Shown: piece by piece, positions 24,224 to 33,650 of the stretch
Layout: each line of letters starts with the position of its first letter
Numbering within the stretch: position 1 is the first letter of the stretch
From: Bacteroidales bacterium
Lineage (GTDB): Bacteria > Bacteroidota > Bacteroidia > Bacteroidales > Prolixibacteraceae
Direction: 5' to 3'
Length of the DNA stretch: 37,267 nucleotides
Assembly: GCA_031285325.1 (NCBI GenBank)
Contig: JAITWJ010000011.1
Span: 1-37,267 of the forward strand
The notes under the pieces: generated by a model
Databases searched by the model: none
What the model saw: only the letters and a program-made list of their open reading frames with translations
What the model was told of the DNA's origin: nothing
Position numbers and translations under genes: made by a program

Positions 24224-24445
24224 AGAAACTGTTTCTAATTTGCCAAATAAGTTGTCGGAAGTTCCCGCTACCCTGCCCGACCCCTCGGGGAACCTTTCGG
24301 GAGTTTCCGCTACCCTGTTCGACACCTCGGGGAGCCTTTCGGGAGTTTCCGCTACCTTGCCCGAGCCCTCGGGGATACTTTCGGAAGTTTCCGCTACCCT
24401 GTTTCGAGGGTAAAAAATTTGCCAAATAAATTCAAAACAGTTTCT
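24224..24445 (-). repeat. 42-bp-module element, copy D (four modules, inverted orientation, both ends present)
   Basis: The element is 222 bp, with AGAAACTGTTTCTAATTT on the left (24224) and AAATTCAAAACAGTTTCT on the right (24428-24445) as inverted ends. Read on the minus strand it has the same leader as copy B, then modules beginning at 24398, 24356, 24314 and 24272, each 42 bp apart. The first module has CGGAA-AC-TTCCG and CCCGAG-GG-CTCGGG, centred exactly 21 bp apart. It fills the middle of the gap 24140-24550. Frames across it are repeat artefacts. Confidence 0.85.
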
Positions 24446-24487
24446 AAGTAATAATTTGTTTTCTATATAATTTATGATTAACTCTCC

Positions 24488-24532
24488 GGTTTTATAAACC
24501 GTTTAAACTTATTTATTTTTTAATATATTTGG
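24488..24532 (+). promoter_or_regulatory. ccsBA upstream region: palindrome and -7 box
   Basis: A 15-bp palindrome CGGTTT-TAT-AAACCG (24488-24502) is followed by TATATTTG (24525-24532), a TAnnTTTG match, 18 bp before the ATG at 24551. The palindrome lies about where the -33 contact would be, so it may be an operator. No other -33 box is evident. Confidence 0.35.
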
Positions 24533-24550
24533 ATTTTAACAAATTATGGT

Positions 24551-27500
24551 ATGAAAAAAATTGTTTCATTTTTTTCTTCAATACTGTTTACAGGAATTCT
24601 TGCCGCAATATTTGCAACTGCAATAGGGTATGCAACATTTATTGAAAATAACTATGATACCATTACTGCGAAAATTCTTATATACAATTCGAAATGGCTT
24701 GAAATATTGTTTTTATTGATATGCCTGAACCTGATTGGCAGTATTTTTAAATATGGATTGATCAATAAAAAAAAATGGACAATTCTTCTTTTTCATATTT
24801 CATTTATAATAATTATTGCAGGAGCTGCAATTACCCGTTATTTCGGATTTGAGGGCACAATGCATATACGCGAAGGAGAGGCATCTAATATAATTATTTC
24901 GGAACATACTGTTTTAAATATTAAAGCTATACATGGCGGGGAAATTGTTGAAAAGGAAAAGGAAATCAAATTGTCGCCGTACACAGCAAACAATTATTCG
25001 GAAAAACTTAGAATTAATGGACAAGTTATACAAATAAAAAATTTACAATATTTACCCTATGTTACCGAATCGTTAGTTATTGATCCAAACGGAGAACCAA
25101 TGTTGTCGCTCGTTACATTCAGCGATGGAATCCGGTTCAATGTAAATTTAAATCAAGGCGAAAGCCAAAATATAGACGGCATAAAAATTGGGTTTCAATC
25201 TAATGAACAGCAAAATGATATAAGTTTTTTTATTGACGACACGAAACTCTGTTTTTTGGCCAACGATACGATAAAAATGTCGGAAACGATACAAACCGAT
25301 GTTAAAATGCTAATTCCGGGGGAAGAAATTGAAGCAAATAACTCCAAAATTTACACTTTAAAAACACTCACATTTGCAGTTAACCAATTTCTGATGAAAG
25401 GTAAAACCCGGCCGGAGTACGTTGAACCACAACACGGAATGACAACCCAAAACGCTTTGCGCTTTTTAATATCATCGGGAAATAGATCGGAGGAGATGGT
25501 TGTTTATAATAAATATGGTGAAGCCGGACAACCAAATTCTGTTGAGTTAAACGAAATAAATATTACAGCATCATTTGGTTCAAAAATAATTGAACTGCCT
25601 TTTTCTATTCATCTAACCGAATTTAAACTTGAGCGTTATCCGGGTTCAAACAGCCCTTCATCATACACCAGCGAAGTAATTTTAAAAGACGGGGCAAATA
25701 AAATACCATACCGTATTTATATGAATAATATTTTGAAATACAACGGCTACCGCTTTTTTCAATCTTCTTACGATACTGACGAGAACGGAACAATACTATC
25801 AGTGAATTACGATATACTTGGAACAGGGATAACCTATTTTGGTTATTTTTTTATGATAATTGGTATGATTTTAACCATTCTTAATAGAAACAGCAGATTT
25901 AGATCACTGCTCCGAACTTCTGTAAAATTGAAGGAAGAACGGAAAAAGTTTTTTGCCGTTTTTGTTGGAATATTTGTTCTGGTATTCAGTTCTGAAGCTC
26001 AAAGTGAACAAAATAAGCAACTTCGTAAACAACATATTTCCGATTTTGCTGAGCTGGTTATACAAAATCGTCAGGGAAGACTTGAACCTGTTTCAACCAT
26101 AGCTTCCGAAATACTTAGAAAGGTGGCAAAAAAAACAAGTTTTAACGGAATGTCTCCCTCTGAAGTTTTTTTAGATATGCAGGCAAATCCGGAAAAATGG
26201 AAAAACATACCATGTATAAAAGTTGACAATGCCGAACTTGGAAAAATATTGGGAATTAAAGGGAAATATGCTTCTTTAAACGATTTTATTTCGGAAACCG
26301 AAACAAACGTGTATAAATTAAACACCTTGGTGGCCAACGCTTATGGAAAAGGAAACAATGCCAGAAATAAGTTCGACAAGGAAATTATAAATGTAGATGA
26401 ACGTATAAATATAATTTTAACGGTTTTTTCAGCAGATTTTCTTACCATTTTCCCAATTCCCAACCACGATAATTACAAATGGGTATCGTTAAATGGATTG
26501 GACAAAATAAATGACGAAAACGGCGTTGTTTTAGCAAATACCATTACTTCTTATTTCAGTGCGGTTAACAGCAACGACTGGACTGCCGCAAACCTCCTGC
26601 TCAATAACCTTAAAAAGAACCAGGAAAAGTACGGCGTTTCAGTAATGCCTTCGAAAACTAAAATTAAATTCGAAATTTTTTACAACAACATAAATATATT
26701 TGGCAAACTCTTCAAAATATTTCTGGTTACCGGCTTAATGCTTTTAATTTTGCAGTTAATTACGCTGTTTAATACAAAATTCAAATTCAACCGGTTTAAA
26801 AAAATTGCGTTTATTTTTATAATCATACTTTTTGTTGCCGAAACAGCAGGCCTTGCCATACGATGGTATATTTCGGGACATGCTCCATGGAGCAGCGGCT
26901 ACGAGTCAATGATTTTTATAAGCTGGGCTATATGTTTTGGAGGAATAATTTTCTCGCGCCATTCGGAAATTACACTGTCGCTAACCACAGTTTTAGCCGG
27001 ATTAACATTATTGGTTGCCGGTATGAGTTGGATGAGCCCCGAAATTACTAACCTGGTTCCTGTATTAAAGTCGTACTGGTTAATTGTTCATGTATCTGTT
27101 ATCACTATCAGTTACGGGTTTCTTGGTATTGGTGCAATGTTAGGATTTCTTAGCCTTATATTAATGATATTAAGAAATCAACATAACAGAAACCGTATTG
27201 ATTTTACTATCGTAGAATTGGTGAATGTAATACAGATAACATTAATAATTGGATTACTTATGCTCATTATAGGTTCTTTTCTGGGAGCAATTTGGGCAAA
27301 TGAATCGTGGGGGCGTTATTGGGGTTGGGATCCAAAGGAAACATGGGCGCTGATTACAATTGTGGCTTATGCTTTTGTTTGTCACATGCACAAAATACCG
27401 GGTTTAAAAGGGAATTTTCAAATTAGTGCGGCTGCATTACTGTGTTTCGGTTTTGTATTGATGACATATTTCGGTGTAAATTATTACCTGTCGGGGTTAC

Positions 27501-27655
27501 ACTCTTATGCACAGGGAGCGCCTGAACCCGTATCGACAGTAATTTATGCAGCTGCGGTTGTAGTTTTAGTTTTAATTATAACAGCCGGTTTTTTTGAAAA
27601 ATATTCATCCAAGAAACATTATAAAGATGAATTTAAATATGTCTCCAAAAATTAA
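24551..27655 (+). CDS. ccsBA: Fused cytochrome c biogenesis protein CcsB-CcsA (system II)
   Basis: The product is 1034 aa. The N-terminal part is ResB/CcsB-like: about four TM segments around a large exported domain (roughly 110-430). The C-terminal part (~720-1034) is CcsA/ResC with about eight TM segments. It carries the haem-handling WWD motif WGRYWGWDPKETW (920-932) and conserved His residues in SGHAPWSSGYE, LIVHVSVITISYG and GLHSYAQGAP. System II carries haem across the membrane and attaches it to CxxCH sites of apocytochrome c outside. A ~220-residue region between the parts, starting QSEQNKQLRKQHISDFAELV, looks extracytoplasmic and is common in the Bacteroidota fusion. It is a single gene with no partner nearby. 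Confidence 0.92.
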   Translation: MKKIVSFFSSILFTGILAAIFATAIGYATFIENNYDTITAKILIYNSKWLEILFLLICLNLIGSIFKYGLINKKKWTILLFHISFIIIIAGAAITRYFGFEGTMHIREGEASNIIISEHTVLNIKAIHGGEIVEKEKEIKLSPYTANNYSEKLRINGQVIQIKNLQYLPYVTESLVIDPNGEPMLSLVTFSDGIRFNVNLNQGESQNIDGIKIGFQSNEQQNDISFFIDDTKLCFLANDTIKMSETIQTDVKMLIPGEEIEANNSKIYTLKTLTFAVNQFLMKGKTRPEYVEPQHGMTTQNALRFLISSGNRSEEMVVYNKYGEAGQPNSVELNEINITASFGSKIIELPFSIHLTEFKLERYPGSNSPSSYTSEVILKDGANKIPYRIYMNNILKYNGYRFFQSSYDTDENGTILSVNYDILGTGITYFGYFFMIIGMILTILNRNSRFRSLLRTSVKLKEERKKFFAVFVGIFVLVFSSEAQSEQNKQLRKQHISDFAELVIQNRQGRLEPVSTIASEILRKVAKKTSFNGMSPSEVFLDMQANPEKWKNIPCIKVDNAELGKILGIKGKYASLNDFISETETNVYKLNTLVANAYGKGNNARNKFDKEIINVDERINIILTVFSADFLTIFPIPNHDNYKWVSLNGLDKINDENGVVLANTITSYFSAVNSNDWTAANLLLNNLKKNQEKYGVSVMPSKTKIKFEIFYNNINIFGKLFKIFLVTGLMLLILQLITLFNTKFKFNRFKKIAFIFIIILFVAETAGLAIRWYISGHAPWSSGYESMIFISWAICFGGIIFSRHSEITLSLTTVLAGLTLLVAGMSWMSPEITNLVPVLKSYWLIVHVSVITISYGFLGIGAMLGFLSLILMILRNQHNRNRIDFTIVELVNVIQITLIIGLLMLIIGSFLGAIWANESWGRYWGWDPKETWALITIVAYAFVCHMHKIPGLKGNFQISAAALLCFGFVLMTYFGVNYYLSGLHSYAQGAPEPVSTVIYAAAVVVLVLIITAGFFEKYSSKKHYKDEFKYVSKN

Positions 27656-27715
27656 TTTATTAATTAAACCCGCTGTGCATTTATAAATACAATTATAGTG
27701 TTGTTTTTTATTAAC

Positions 27716-27747
27716 AAAGTCCTGCATGTTAAAATATGCAGGACTTT
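27716..27747. terminator. Hairpin between convergent ccsBA and the S8 protease gene
   Basis: A perfect 12-bp inverted repeat, AAAGTCCTGCAT (27716-27727) and ATGCAGGACTTT (27736-27747), with an 8-nt loop. The only T-run is inside the arm, so termination strength is uncertain. Its position between convergent genes fits a shared terminator. Confidence 0.7.
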
Positions 27748-27784
27748 GCGTTGTAATTTATTCGGCAATCTGAAAATTAAACCG

Positions 27785-29956
27785 TTAATAAATATCGACA
27801 GTGAGCGAAAAACTGCCGACAGCAGTGTTGTCTGCCGTTACATAGCACGATATTACATCGGTAGTGCCGCCTGTGTAATAGGAAGGAACTTTAAATGAAC
27901 ATGTGGATGAACCGTTGTTTGATTGCATTACAAGACTCCCATTGCTCGACCAGCTGTAATACAGACCCGGAACATGCTCCAACTCATATGTAACAATGTT
28001 ATTCCCCGGATAAACTGAAGATAAACCTTCAATAGGGCCATTAACGGTAGTCGTAGATGCTGCTATAGGTTTTGTCGCAATTACTCTGCCGTTTGCTTTT
28101 GCTGTAAGCGTTCCCGAACCGGTACCTGTCATGCTAACAGTTGTTGAATTGCCTGTAGTGGGCGATATGTTGAACGGACTGCCGGCGCTTTTTTCCCATA
28201 TTACCGTTCCTGAAGGCGGGCTGGCTAAGGAATAAGTTTTTGTACCGCCTGAATACACATTTAAATAAGTCGGGCCGTTGATAGTAGTAGTCTCAGCGGA
28301 AATAACTGATGCATAGGCATCGACCAAACCATAGCCCATCTGCTCATGCCATCTTCCATTGGAAGTGCTTTGATTGTAGAAATAACCCCCAACCTTTTGC
28401 GCCTTACCCTCTATAACGTCGGCAACTTGCGTACCGGTCAGACTTGGTTTAACCGACAAAATCAATGCCGCAACTCCGGATACAAAGGGAGCGGCGGCGG
28501 AGGTACCGCCGAAATTCATTGTGTAATTTAGATCTGACAGATCAAACGTACTGGTATTATTATTGTATCCGGCATTGCCCTGTCTGTCTGTTGTGTAGAT
28601 GCTTGTACCAGGAGCAACAACATCCAGTTCTGGCCCATAATTACTTGCCTCTGAACTGTTCCATATCGATCTCGCCCCTGTTCGATCAACGGCTCCCACA
28701 ACGAGAATTCTTGGGTCTGAATTTGCAGGATAGCTAACGATCGTGAAAGGAGCAGTATTCCCCGAAGAGCATACAACCACACATCCTTTCCCTCCTCGAC
28801 CGTTAGTCAACGCATTTTTAATGGCATTTGTAAGATTCGATGTGGGCGGATTGTGGCTTCCGAATGAACAATTTATTACTTCTGATTTATTATTGTTTAC
28901 CACCCAATTAATTGCTGCCGAAGAGTGGGCTCGATCAAAGCTATTGTTAATACTTGCCTTTACCGGAACTATTTTGCAATTAGGCGCTACACCCGAAATA
29001 CCCTCATAATTATTATTCTGCAGGGCTCCAATGATGCCAGCAACTGGAGTGCCGTGGTTGTCTTCGCTGGAATACGGAGCTCCTGCCGTACCATAACCGG
29101 TGGCGTCATACCCGGGCAGTAAATTGGCTTGCAGATCGGGGTGCGTTAAATCGACACCGGCATCGATCACGGCAATCCGGATGCTGGAACTGCCTTTCGT
29201 TATTGCCCACGCCGGCTCTGCATTGATATCCACCTGACCTGAAATCGTATTTTTGAGCCCCCACTGATAAGGGAAAAACTGATCGGAGGAACTCTCCGCA
29301 TTAAAATCTATCAGGTTCGGCTCGGCAAACTCAAACAACCCTGTTTCATAGAACATATTGGCAGTCTGCATGGCATCCATTTCCGATGTTTTGGATGCAT
29401 ACAGGCTGTATTGATTTTTAACAAATTCATCTTCTTTTCCTATCGTGCAGCCGTATTTTTCTGCCAATTCCTGCACTTGTGCATAAGTGGTTCCATCTTT
29501 CAATTTGACGATAAACTCATCCGTATAGGCAGACAAACCAACTCCGTTATACTCCAATAAATAAGTCGCCGAAACGATTTCGTCCTTTACTTTGAAAGAA
29601 TTAATAATCTCCGAGGATATTGCTCCGCCCTCAAGGACAACCCCATTGGAAGGATAGCCCTCCACAAAATACTCCTCTGCATTCGCATACATCGGCCGAA
29701 GGGATGCGTTACCCGTTACAACAGACCGGAATTGTTCCTTCGTGGCAGTCGGTGCTAATTTTACATATACTTTGTCTGTTACCTGATTGAGGAAAATCTT
29801 TCTATCCTCGATACCGTAATAGTAAAACACCTGGCCTTCTTTCAGCCCTGCGCGGGTCAGTACCTCTGTTGTATCACCGCTTTCCAGCACATAATCTCTA
29901 TCACACCCAAAGAATGCGAAAGACAATAAACATAAAATATAAGTTTTTAGTTTCAT
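27785..29956 (-). CDS. S8 (subtilisin-family) serine protease, lipoprotein
   Basis: The product is 723 aa. The lipobox FFGC gives a lipidated Cys18, so the protein is membrane-anchored. Residues ~20-215 form a propeptide-like region. The catalytic domain (about 225-550) has Asp265 (IAVIDAGVDLTHPDL), His301 (DNHGTPVAGI) and Ser486 (GGTSAAAPFVSG), with Asn400 (SSGN) for the oxyanion hole, so it should be active. Two Ig/PKD-like beta domains (about 555-723) end the protein. No type IX secretion tail is present. It starts 6 bp after the stop of a small lipoprotein gene, and the two form an operon. Substrate unknown; probably a surface or periplasmic protease. Confidence 0.92.
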   Translation of the reverse strand: MKLKTYILCLLSFAFFGCDRDYVLESGDTTEVLTRAGLKEGQVFYYYGIEDRKIFLNQVTDKVYVKLAPTATKEQFRSVVTGNASLRPMYANAEEYFVEGYPSNGVVLEGGAISSEIINSFKVKDEIVSATYLLEYNGVGLSAYTDEFIVKLKDGTTYAQVQELAEKYGCTIGKEDEFVKNQYSLYASKTSEMDAMQTANMFYETGLFEFAEPNLIDFNAESSSDQFFPYQWGLKNTISGQVDINAEPAWAITKGSSSIRIAVIDAGVDLTHPDLQANLLPGYDATGYGTAGAPYSSEDNHGTPVAGIIGALQNNNYEGISGVAPNCKIVPVKASINNSFDRAHSSAAINWVVNNNKSEVINCSFGSHNPPTSNLTNAIKNALTNGRGGKGCVVVCSSGNTAPFTIVSYPANSDPRILVVGAVDRTGARSIWNSSEASNYGPELDVVAPGTSIYTTDRQGNAGYNNNTSTFDLSDLNYTMNFGGTSAAAPFVSGVAALILSVKPSLTGTQVADVIEGKAQKVGGYFYNQSTSNGRWHEQMGYGLVDAYASVISAETTTINGPTYLNVYSGGTKTYSLASPPSGTVIWEKSAGSPFNISPTTGNSTTVSMTGTGSGTLTAKANGRVIATKPIAASTTTVNGPIEGLSSVYPGNNIVTYELEHVPGLYYSWSSNGSLVMQSNNGSSTCSFKVPSYYTGGTTDVISCYVTADNTAVGSFSLTVDIY

Positions 29957-29962
29957 AATTGT

Positions 29963-30493
29963 TTAATTTTTATAAGTTACGTTAATATATAATGATTCTG
30001 CTTCAAATTTTGGGTAGAATCCCCAGAAACACATAGGAATAACAACTTCAGGATAATCCACATCTGTTTCTTTTTTGTATCCAATGATCAGGTTAATTGT
30101 TGCTTCTTTCTCATTCTCGGCAACAAGGCTCTGCGACATGAGATATTTACTATAACCTCCTACCCATTGCCCTATAACGAGCGTGTAGGCGTCAAAGTCA
30201 ATAGTTGGATACCGAACAGGAGTACCATCTATGAACGCCGGAAGTTCTTCCGCACTGTTTATTATCACACAGCTATCTTTAAATGTTTGCCAATCGTAGT
30301 TATATTCGGCTAAAATAATATTACTTATCGTACGCACATTTTCCTCGAAAAAGACCGAAACCTCATTGCTTGCCTTAACAGGAACTATGCCCACTATCTC
30401 TATCGATTCTTCGGGTTCTTTATTTTGCTTTTCACACCCCATAATAAGGATAAATAGCATAATTGTTGATAATATGATTTTTGTTTTTTTCAT
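29963..30493 (-). CDS. Small lipoprotein paired with the S8 protease (possibly PrcB-like)
   Basis: The product is 176 aa, with a signal peptide ending LFILIMGC (lipidated Cys20). The mature part is mostly beta. It includes FDAYTLVIGQWVGGYSKYLM, a pattern that reminds me of PrcB_C-type domains, which accompany a subtilisin-like protease in the Treponema dentilisin operon. That likeness is weak and from memory. It is the first gene of a two-gene run, 6 bp upstream of the protease start. An inhibitor or stabiliser role for the protease is inferred from this arrangement and not shown by any motif. Confidence 0.7.
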   Translation of the reverse strand: MKKTKIILSTIMLFILIMGCEKQNKEPEESIEIVGIVPVKASNEVSVFFEENVRTISNIILAEYNYDWQTFKDSCVIINSAEELPAFIDGTPVRYPTIDFDAYTLVIGQWVGGYSKYLMSQSLVAENEKEATINLIIGYKKETDVDYPEVVIPMCFWGFYPKFEAESLYINVTYKN

Positions 30494-31059
30494 AGTACTT
30501 AATATTTATTATAAACTGTACAAAAAACAATTTTAAATAAATCCAGTCTCTTGCTTTTTAAAAAATATTATACCTTATATGTGTTACTGAATAGTTATTT
30601 CCCAAAAAATAATGCGAAATGTTTTTGTATGAATAGGTAAATATCATAGCTTATATCCGTTAAGAATATGCAACGAATGTAAAAATATTATTTAATATTG
30701 CAATACTATTTCAAATATTTTTTATAAAATATCGTCTATTTTTTTAACAGACATGGTTTTTGCGTTTTTTTAATGCACAACAAGTAACATTAATAACCTG
30801 TTATTTCTCTGTATATAGAGCATAATATAATTTGCTCACGATGCCGAATGGCGACATAAAACAGGGAATAGTTGAGACATAATACAGAAATCAAAATTTA
30901 TATCTACTTTTACTAAACTAAAAAACAAGATTTAACTAATCTTGAATATTGTTTAACATGCAGTTTATATGCTATTAAAACTGAAAGTTGTGTTATTAGT
31001 TGAAAAAGATATTTATAAGCCTTTTTGCAGGAATTGTTTCCGTAAGATAACCAAAAACT
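30494..31059. other. AT-rich divergent gap without a gene
   Basis: 566 bp between divergent genes. No reading frame of note, tRNA or tandem array. It holds a short inverted repeat GAGCA/TGCTC (30818-30822 / 30833-30837) and TTTTTTAATGCACAACA (ends at 30783), a 17-bp string that recurs upstream of metK. Promoters for both flanking genes must lie here, but I see no convincing TAnnTTTG box. Confidence 0.5.
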
Positions 31060-33531
31060 ATGAAAACATTCAGCGCTGAACAAATTGCGGAGGTAGTAGA
31101 AGGGAAAATATTCCCTGAAGAAAAGTATTATGAACAGCCTGTTTCGCGAATTATTACCGACAGTCGTACGTTTTTTAATTACAGCGAAGCCGTTTTCTTT
31201 GCAATTGCAGGACAAAGAAACAACGGGCATAATTATATTCCGGAACTAATTGAGAAAGGGGTAAAATTATTTGTGGTTTCCGAACCCTGCATAATAAACA
31301 GCGGAGCTACATTTATTTTAACAACCAATACTACAGAAGCGCTGCAAAAACTGGCTGCCTCGGTTCGCTGCAGTTTTAATTCTACGGTCGTAGGTATAAC
31401 CGGCAGCAATGGAAAAACAATTGTTAAAGAATGGCTGTACGATTTACTTTCCGATAGTTTCAAAATTCTAAGAAATCCCAAGAGTTATAATTCGCAAATC
31501 GGTGTGCCGCTCTCGGTTTTGTTGTTGAACAACAATTATAACCTTGCTATTTTTGAAGCTGGAATTTCTCAAAATGGAGAAATGCAAAAGATAGCCGAAA
31601 TAATTCAACCTGAAATAGGTATTTTTACCAATATAGGCGATGCACACCAGGAAAATTTTACTTCAATCAGACAGAAAATTCAAGAAAAACTTAAATTATT
31701 CCAAAAATCAAAGAAACTTGTATTTCGGGTAGATAATGAGGAAATAAATGCCGAATGCAAAAAATTTTGCAGTAAAAATTCTGTTATTGAATACAGTTGG
31801 TCAATGAACGGGAAACCTGCAGCATTCATGTTTTTTGTGCAAACAGGTGAAAAAACAACTGAAATATCAGTTAATTTTAACACAGAAAGCCTTGTTTTTG
31901 AAATTCCGTTCACAGATAATTCGGCAATCGAAAATGCATGTCATTGTTTTGTTGCAATTTTGGCAACCGGAGAAAATATTATTCAAAAATTGCCCCGTTT
32001 TAAAAACCTCGAACCGGTGGCCATGCGCCTCGAAATAAAACAAGGCATTAACAACTGTCTGCTTATAAACGATTATTATAATTCCGATTTAAATTCGGTT
32101 ACAATTGCATTGTCGGTGTTGTGCCAACAGGCTGTAAAAGGACACTTGCATAAATTACTTATCCTTTCAGACATTTTACAAACCGGTATTTCAAAAAACG
32201 AACTGTACACACATGTAAATAAACTTTTACAGGAATGGGGAATTGATGAACTGATAGGTATCGGCCCCGAAATTTATGATAATTCTGCCTGTTTTTCAGT
32301 CAAAAAAACATTTTTCACACAGCTTTCTGATTTTGAAAAAACATTTAAAAAGGAAAATTTCAGAAATTCAGTTATCCTGATAAAGGGAGCCAGGAAATTT
32401 ACATTCGAGAAAATATCGGAAATGCTACAGTTAAAGGCACATCAAACTGTTTTTGAGATAAACATGAACGCTATAGTTCACAACCTGAATGTTTACAAGT
32501 CGTTGCTTAAACCACAAACCAAAATTATGGTTATGGTAAAAGCGTTTTCTTATGGAATGGGCGATATTGAGATAGCTAAACTTCTACAATACCAGAATGT
32601 TGATTATTTGGCTGTAGCAGTAACCGACGAAGGTGTTCAGTTACGTAATGCGGGTATTAAAACTCCTATTATTGTTATGAATCCCGAAGCACACAGTTTC
32701 CAAAACATGGTCGATTATTGCCTCGAACCGAATATTTACAGTATAGAAGTGCTCGAAGGTATAATCAAAACAGTTTCTAAAAATGCAATTGAAGATTTTT
32801 ATGTTCATCTGAAACTTGATACGGGTATGAATCGTCTTGGCTTTAAGAATCAAGAAGAAATAAGAAATGCCATTTTATTAATAAAAAAATCGGAACACAT
32901 AAAAGTGAAATCAGTTTTTTCGCACTTGGCCGGTAGCGACGAACCAGAACTTGATTATTTTACTATTCAGCAAATTCAACTTTTTGAACAACTTTCAATA
33001 ATAATTTCAAAATGTTTCCCTTATAAAATAGATAAACATATTCTTAATTCGGCCGGAATAGAGCGTTTTAGCGAAAAACAATTTGATATGGTAAGACTCG
33101 GAATTGGGTTATATGGTATTTCAAATACAGGTTTGCCTTTGGAAACCACATGTACGCTAAAAAGTACTGTTTCGCAGGTAAAAACTGTTGGCAAAAATGA
33201 AACTGTTGGTTATAACCGGAAAGGAGAAATTGAAAACGAAAGCCGTATTGCAATAGTTCCGCTTGGTTATGCCGATGGCATTGACAGAAAATTGGGAAAT
33301 AAAAATGGTTTGGCATTTATAAATGGTGAAACTGTTGCCATTATAGGTAATATTTGTATGGATATGCTAATTCTCGACGTTTCTGATGTGGATGTAAAAC
33401 CGGGCGACGAAGTCGAATTTTTCGGGGGAAACATACCTTTAGCCGAAGTTGCAAAAAAGGCAGGAACAATTCCATATGAAATTATTACAGGAGTTTCGCA
33501 ACGGGTAAAACGCATTTATATTCACGAATAG
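31060..33531 (+). CDS. murF-alr: MurF-alanine racemase fusion
   Basis: The product is 823 aa, two enzymes in one chain. MurF (about 1-440) has the ATP loop GITGSNGKT (112-120) and LRNPKSYNSQIGVPLS, and adds D-Ala-D-Ala to the UDP-MurNAc tripeptide. Alanine racemase (about 455-823) has the PLP lysine in MVKAFSYGMG (K494), LDTGMNRLGF, the tyrosine of ETVGYNRKGE and LGYADGIDR. It makes the D-alanine that feeds the same step. The fusion is common in Bacteroidota. Both halves look complete. metK follows 268 bp downstream on the same strand but has its own leader. Confidence 0.95.
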   Translation: MKTFSAEQIAEVVEGKIFPEEKYYEQPVSRIITDSRTFFNYSEAVFFAIAGQRNNGHNYIPELIEKGVKLFVVSEPCIINSGATFILTTNTTEALQKLAASVRCSFNSTVVGITGSNGKTIVKEWLYDLLSDSFKILRNPKSYNSQIGVPLSVLLLNNNYNLAIFEAGISQNGEMQKIAEIIQPEIGIFTNIGDAHQENFTSIRQKIQEKLKLFQKSKKLVFRVDNEEINAECKKFCSKNSVIEYSWSMNGKPAAFMFFVQTGEKTTEISVNFNTESLVFEIPFTDNSAIENACHCFVAILATGENIIQKLPRFKNLEPVAMRLEIKQGINNCLLINDYYNSDLNSVTIALSVLCQQAVKGHLHKLLILSDILQTGISKNELYTHVNKLLQEWGIDELIGIGPEIYDNSACFSVKKTFFTQLSDFEKTFKKENFRNSVILIKGARKFTFEKISEMLQLKAHQTVFEINMNAIVHNLNVYKSLLKPQTKIMVMVKAFSYGMGDIEIAKLLQYQNVDYLAVAVTDEGVQLRNAGIKTPIIVMNPEAHSFQNMVDYCLEPNIYSIEVLEGIIKTVSKNAIEDFYVHLKLDTGMNRLGFKNQEEIRNAILLIKKSEHIKVKSVFSHLAGSDEPELDYFTIQQIQLFEQLSIIISKCFPYKIDKHILNSAGIERFSEKQFDMVRLGIGLYGISNTGLPLETTCTLKSTVSQVKTVGKNETVGYNRKGEIENESRIAIVPLGYADGIDRKLGNKNGLAFINGETVAIIGNICMDMLILDVSDVDVKPGDEVEFFGGNIPLAEVAKKAGTIPYEIITGVSQRVKRIYIHE

Positions 33532-33638
33532 AAGTAAAAATTACACGTGAACTCATACAAGCAGGTATCAGAGTGTTTTTTAATGCACAACAGATTATAA
33601 TTTTCATATTATATGATTTTATATCCAAATTAATTGAT

Positions 33639-33646
33639 TACTTTCG
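33639..33646 (+). promoter_or_regulatory. Candidate metK promoter -7 box
   Basis: TACTTTCG differs from TAnnTTTG at one base. Transcription from it would start at about 33652, right at the 5' side of the SAM-II-like structure, which is the main reason to believe it. No good -33 box. Confidence 0.35.
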
Positions 33647-33650
33647 CCGC

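Noticed and set aside
24267-24398. CRISPR array
   Set aside because: Modules are contiguous and similar along their whole 42 bp; there are no unique spacers and no cas genes nearby.
24210-24425. 71-aa minus-strand frame with GSGNSRKAPRGVEQ-type repeats in copy D
   Set aside because: Same artefact of the 42-bp period; it begins and ends inside the element's ends.
32767-32780. AAAACAGTTTCTAA, like the repeat-family end, inside murF-alr
   Set aside because: It encodes ordinary alanine racemase residues, has no second end or modules, and is short enough to be chance in AT-rich DNA.
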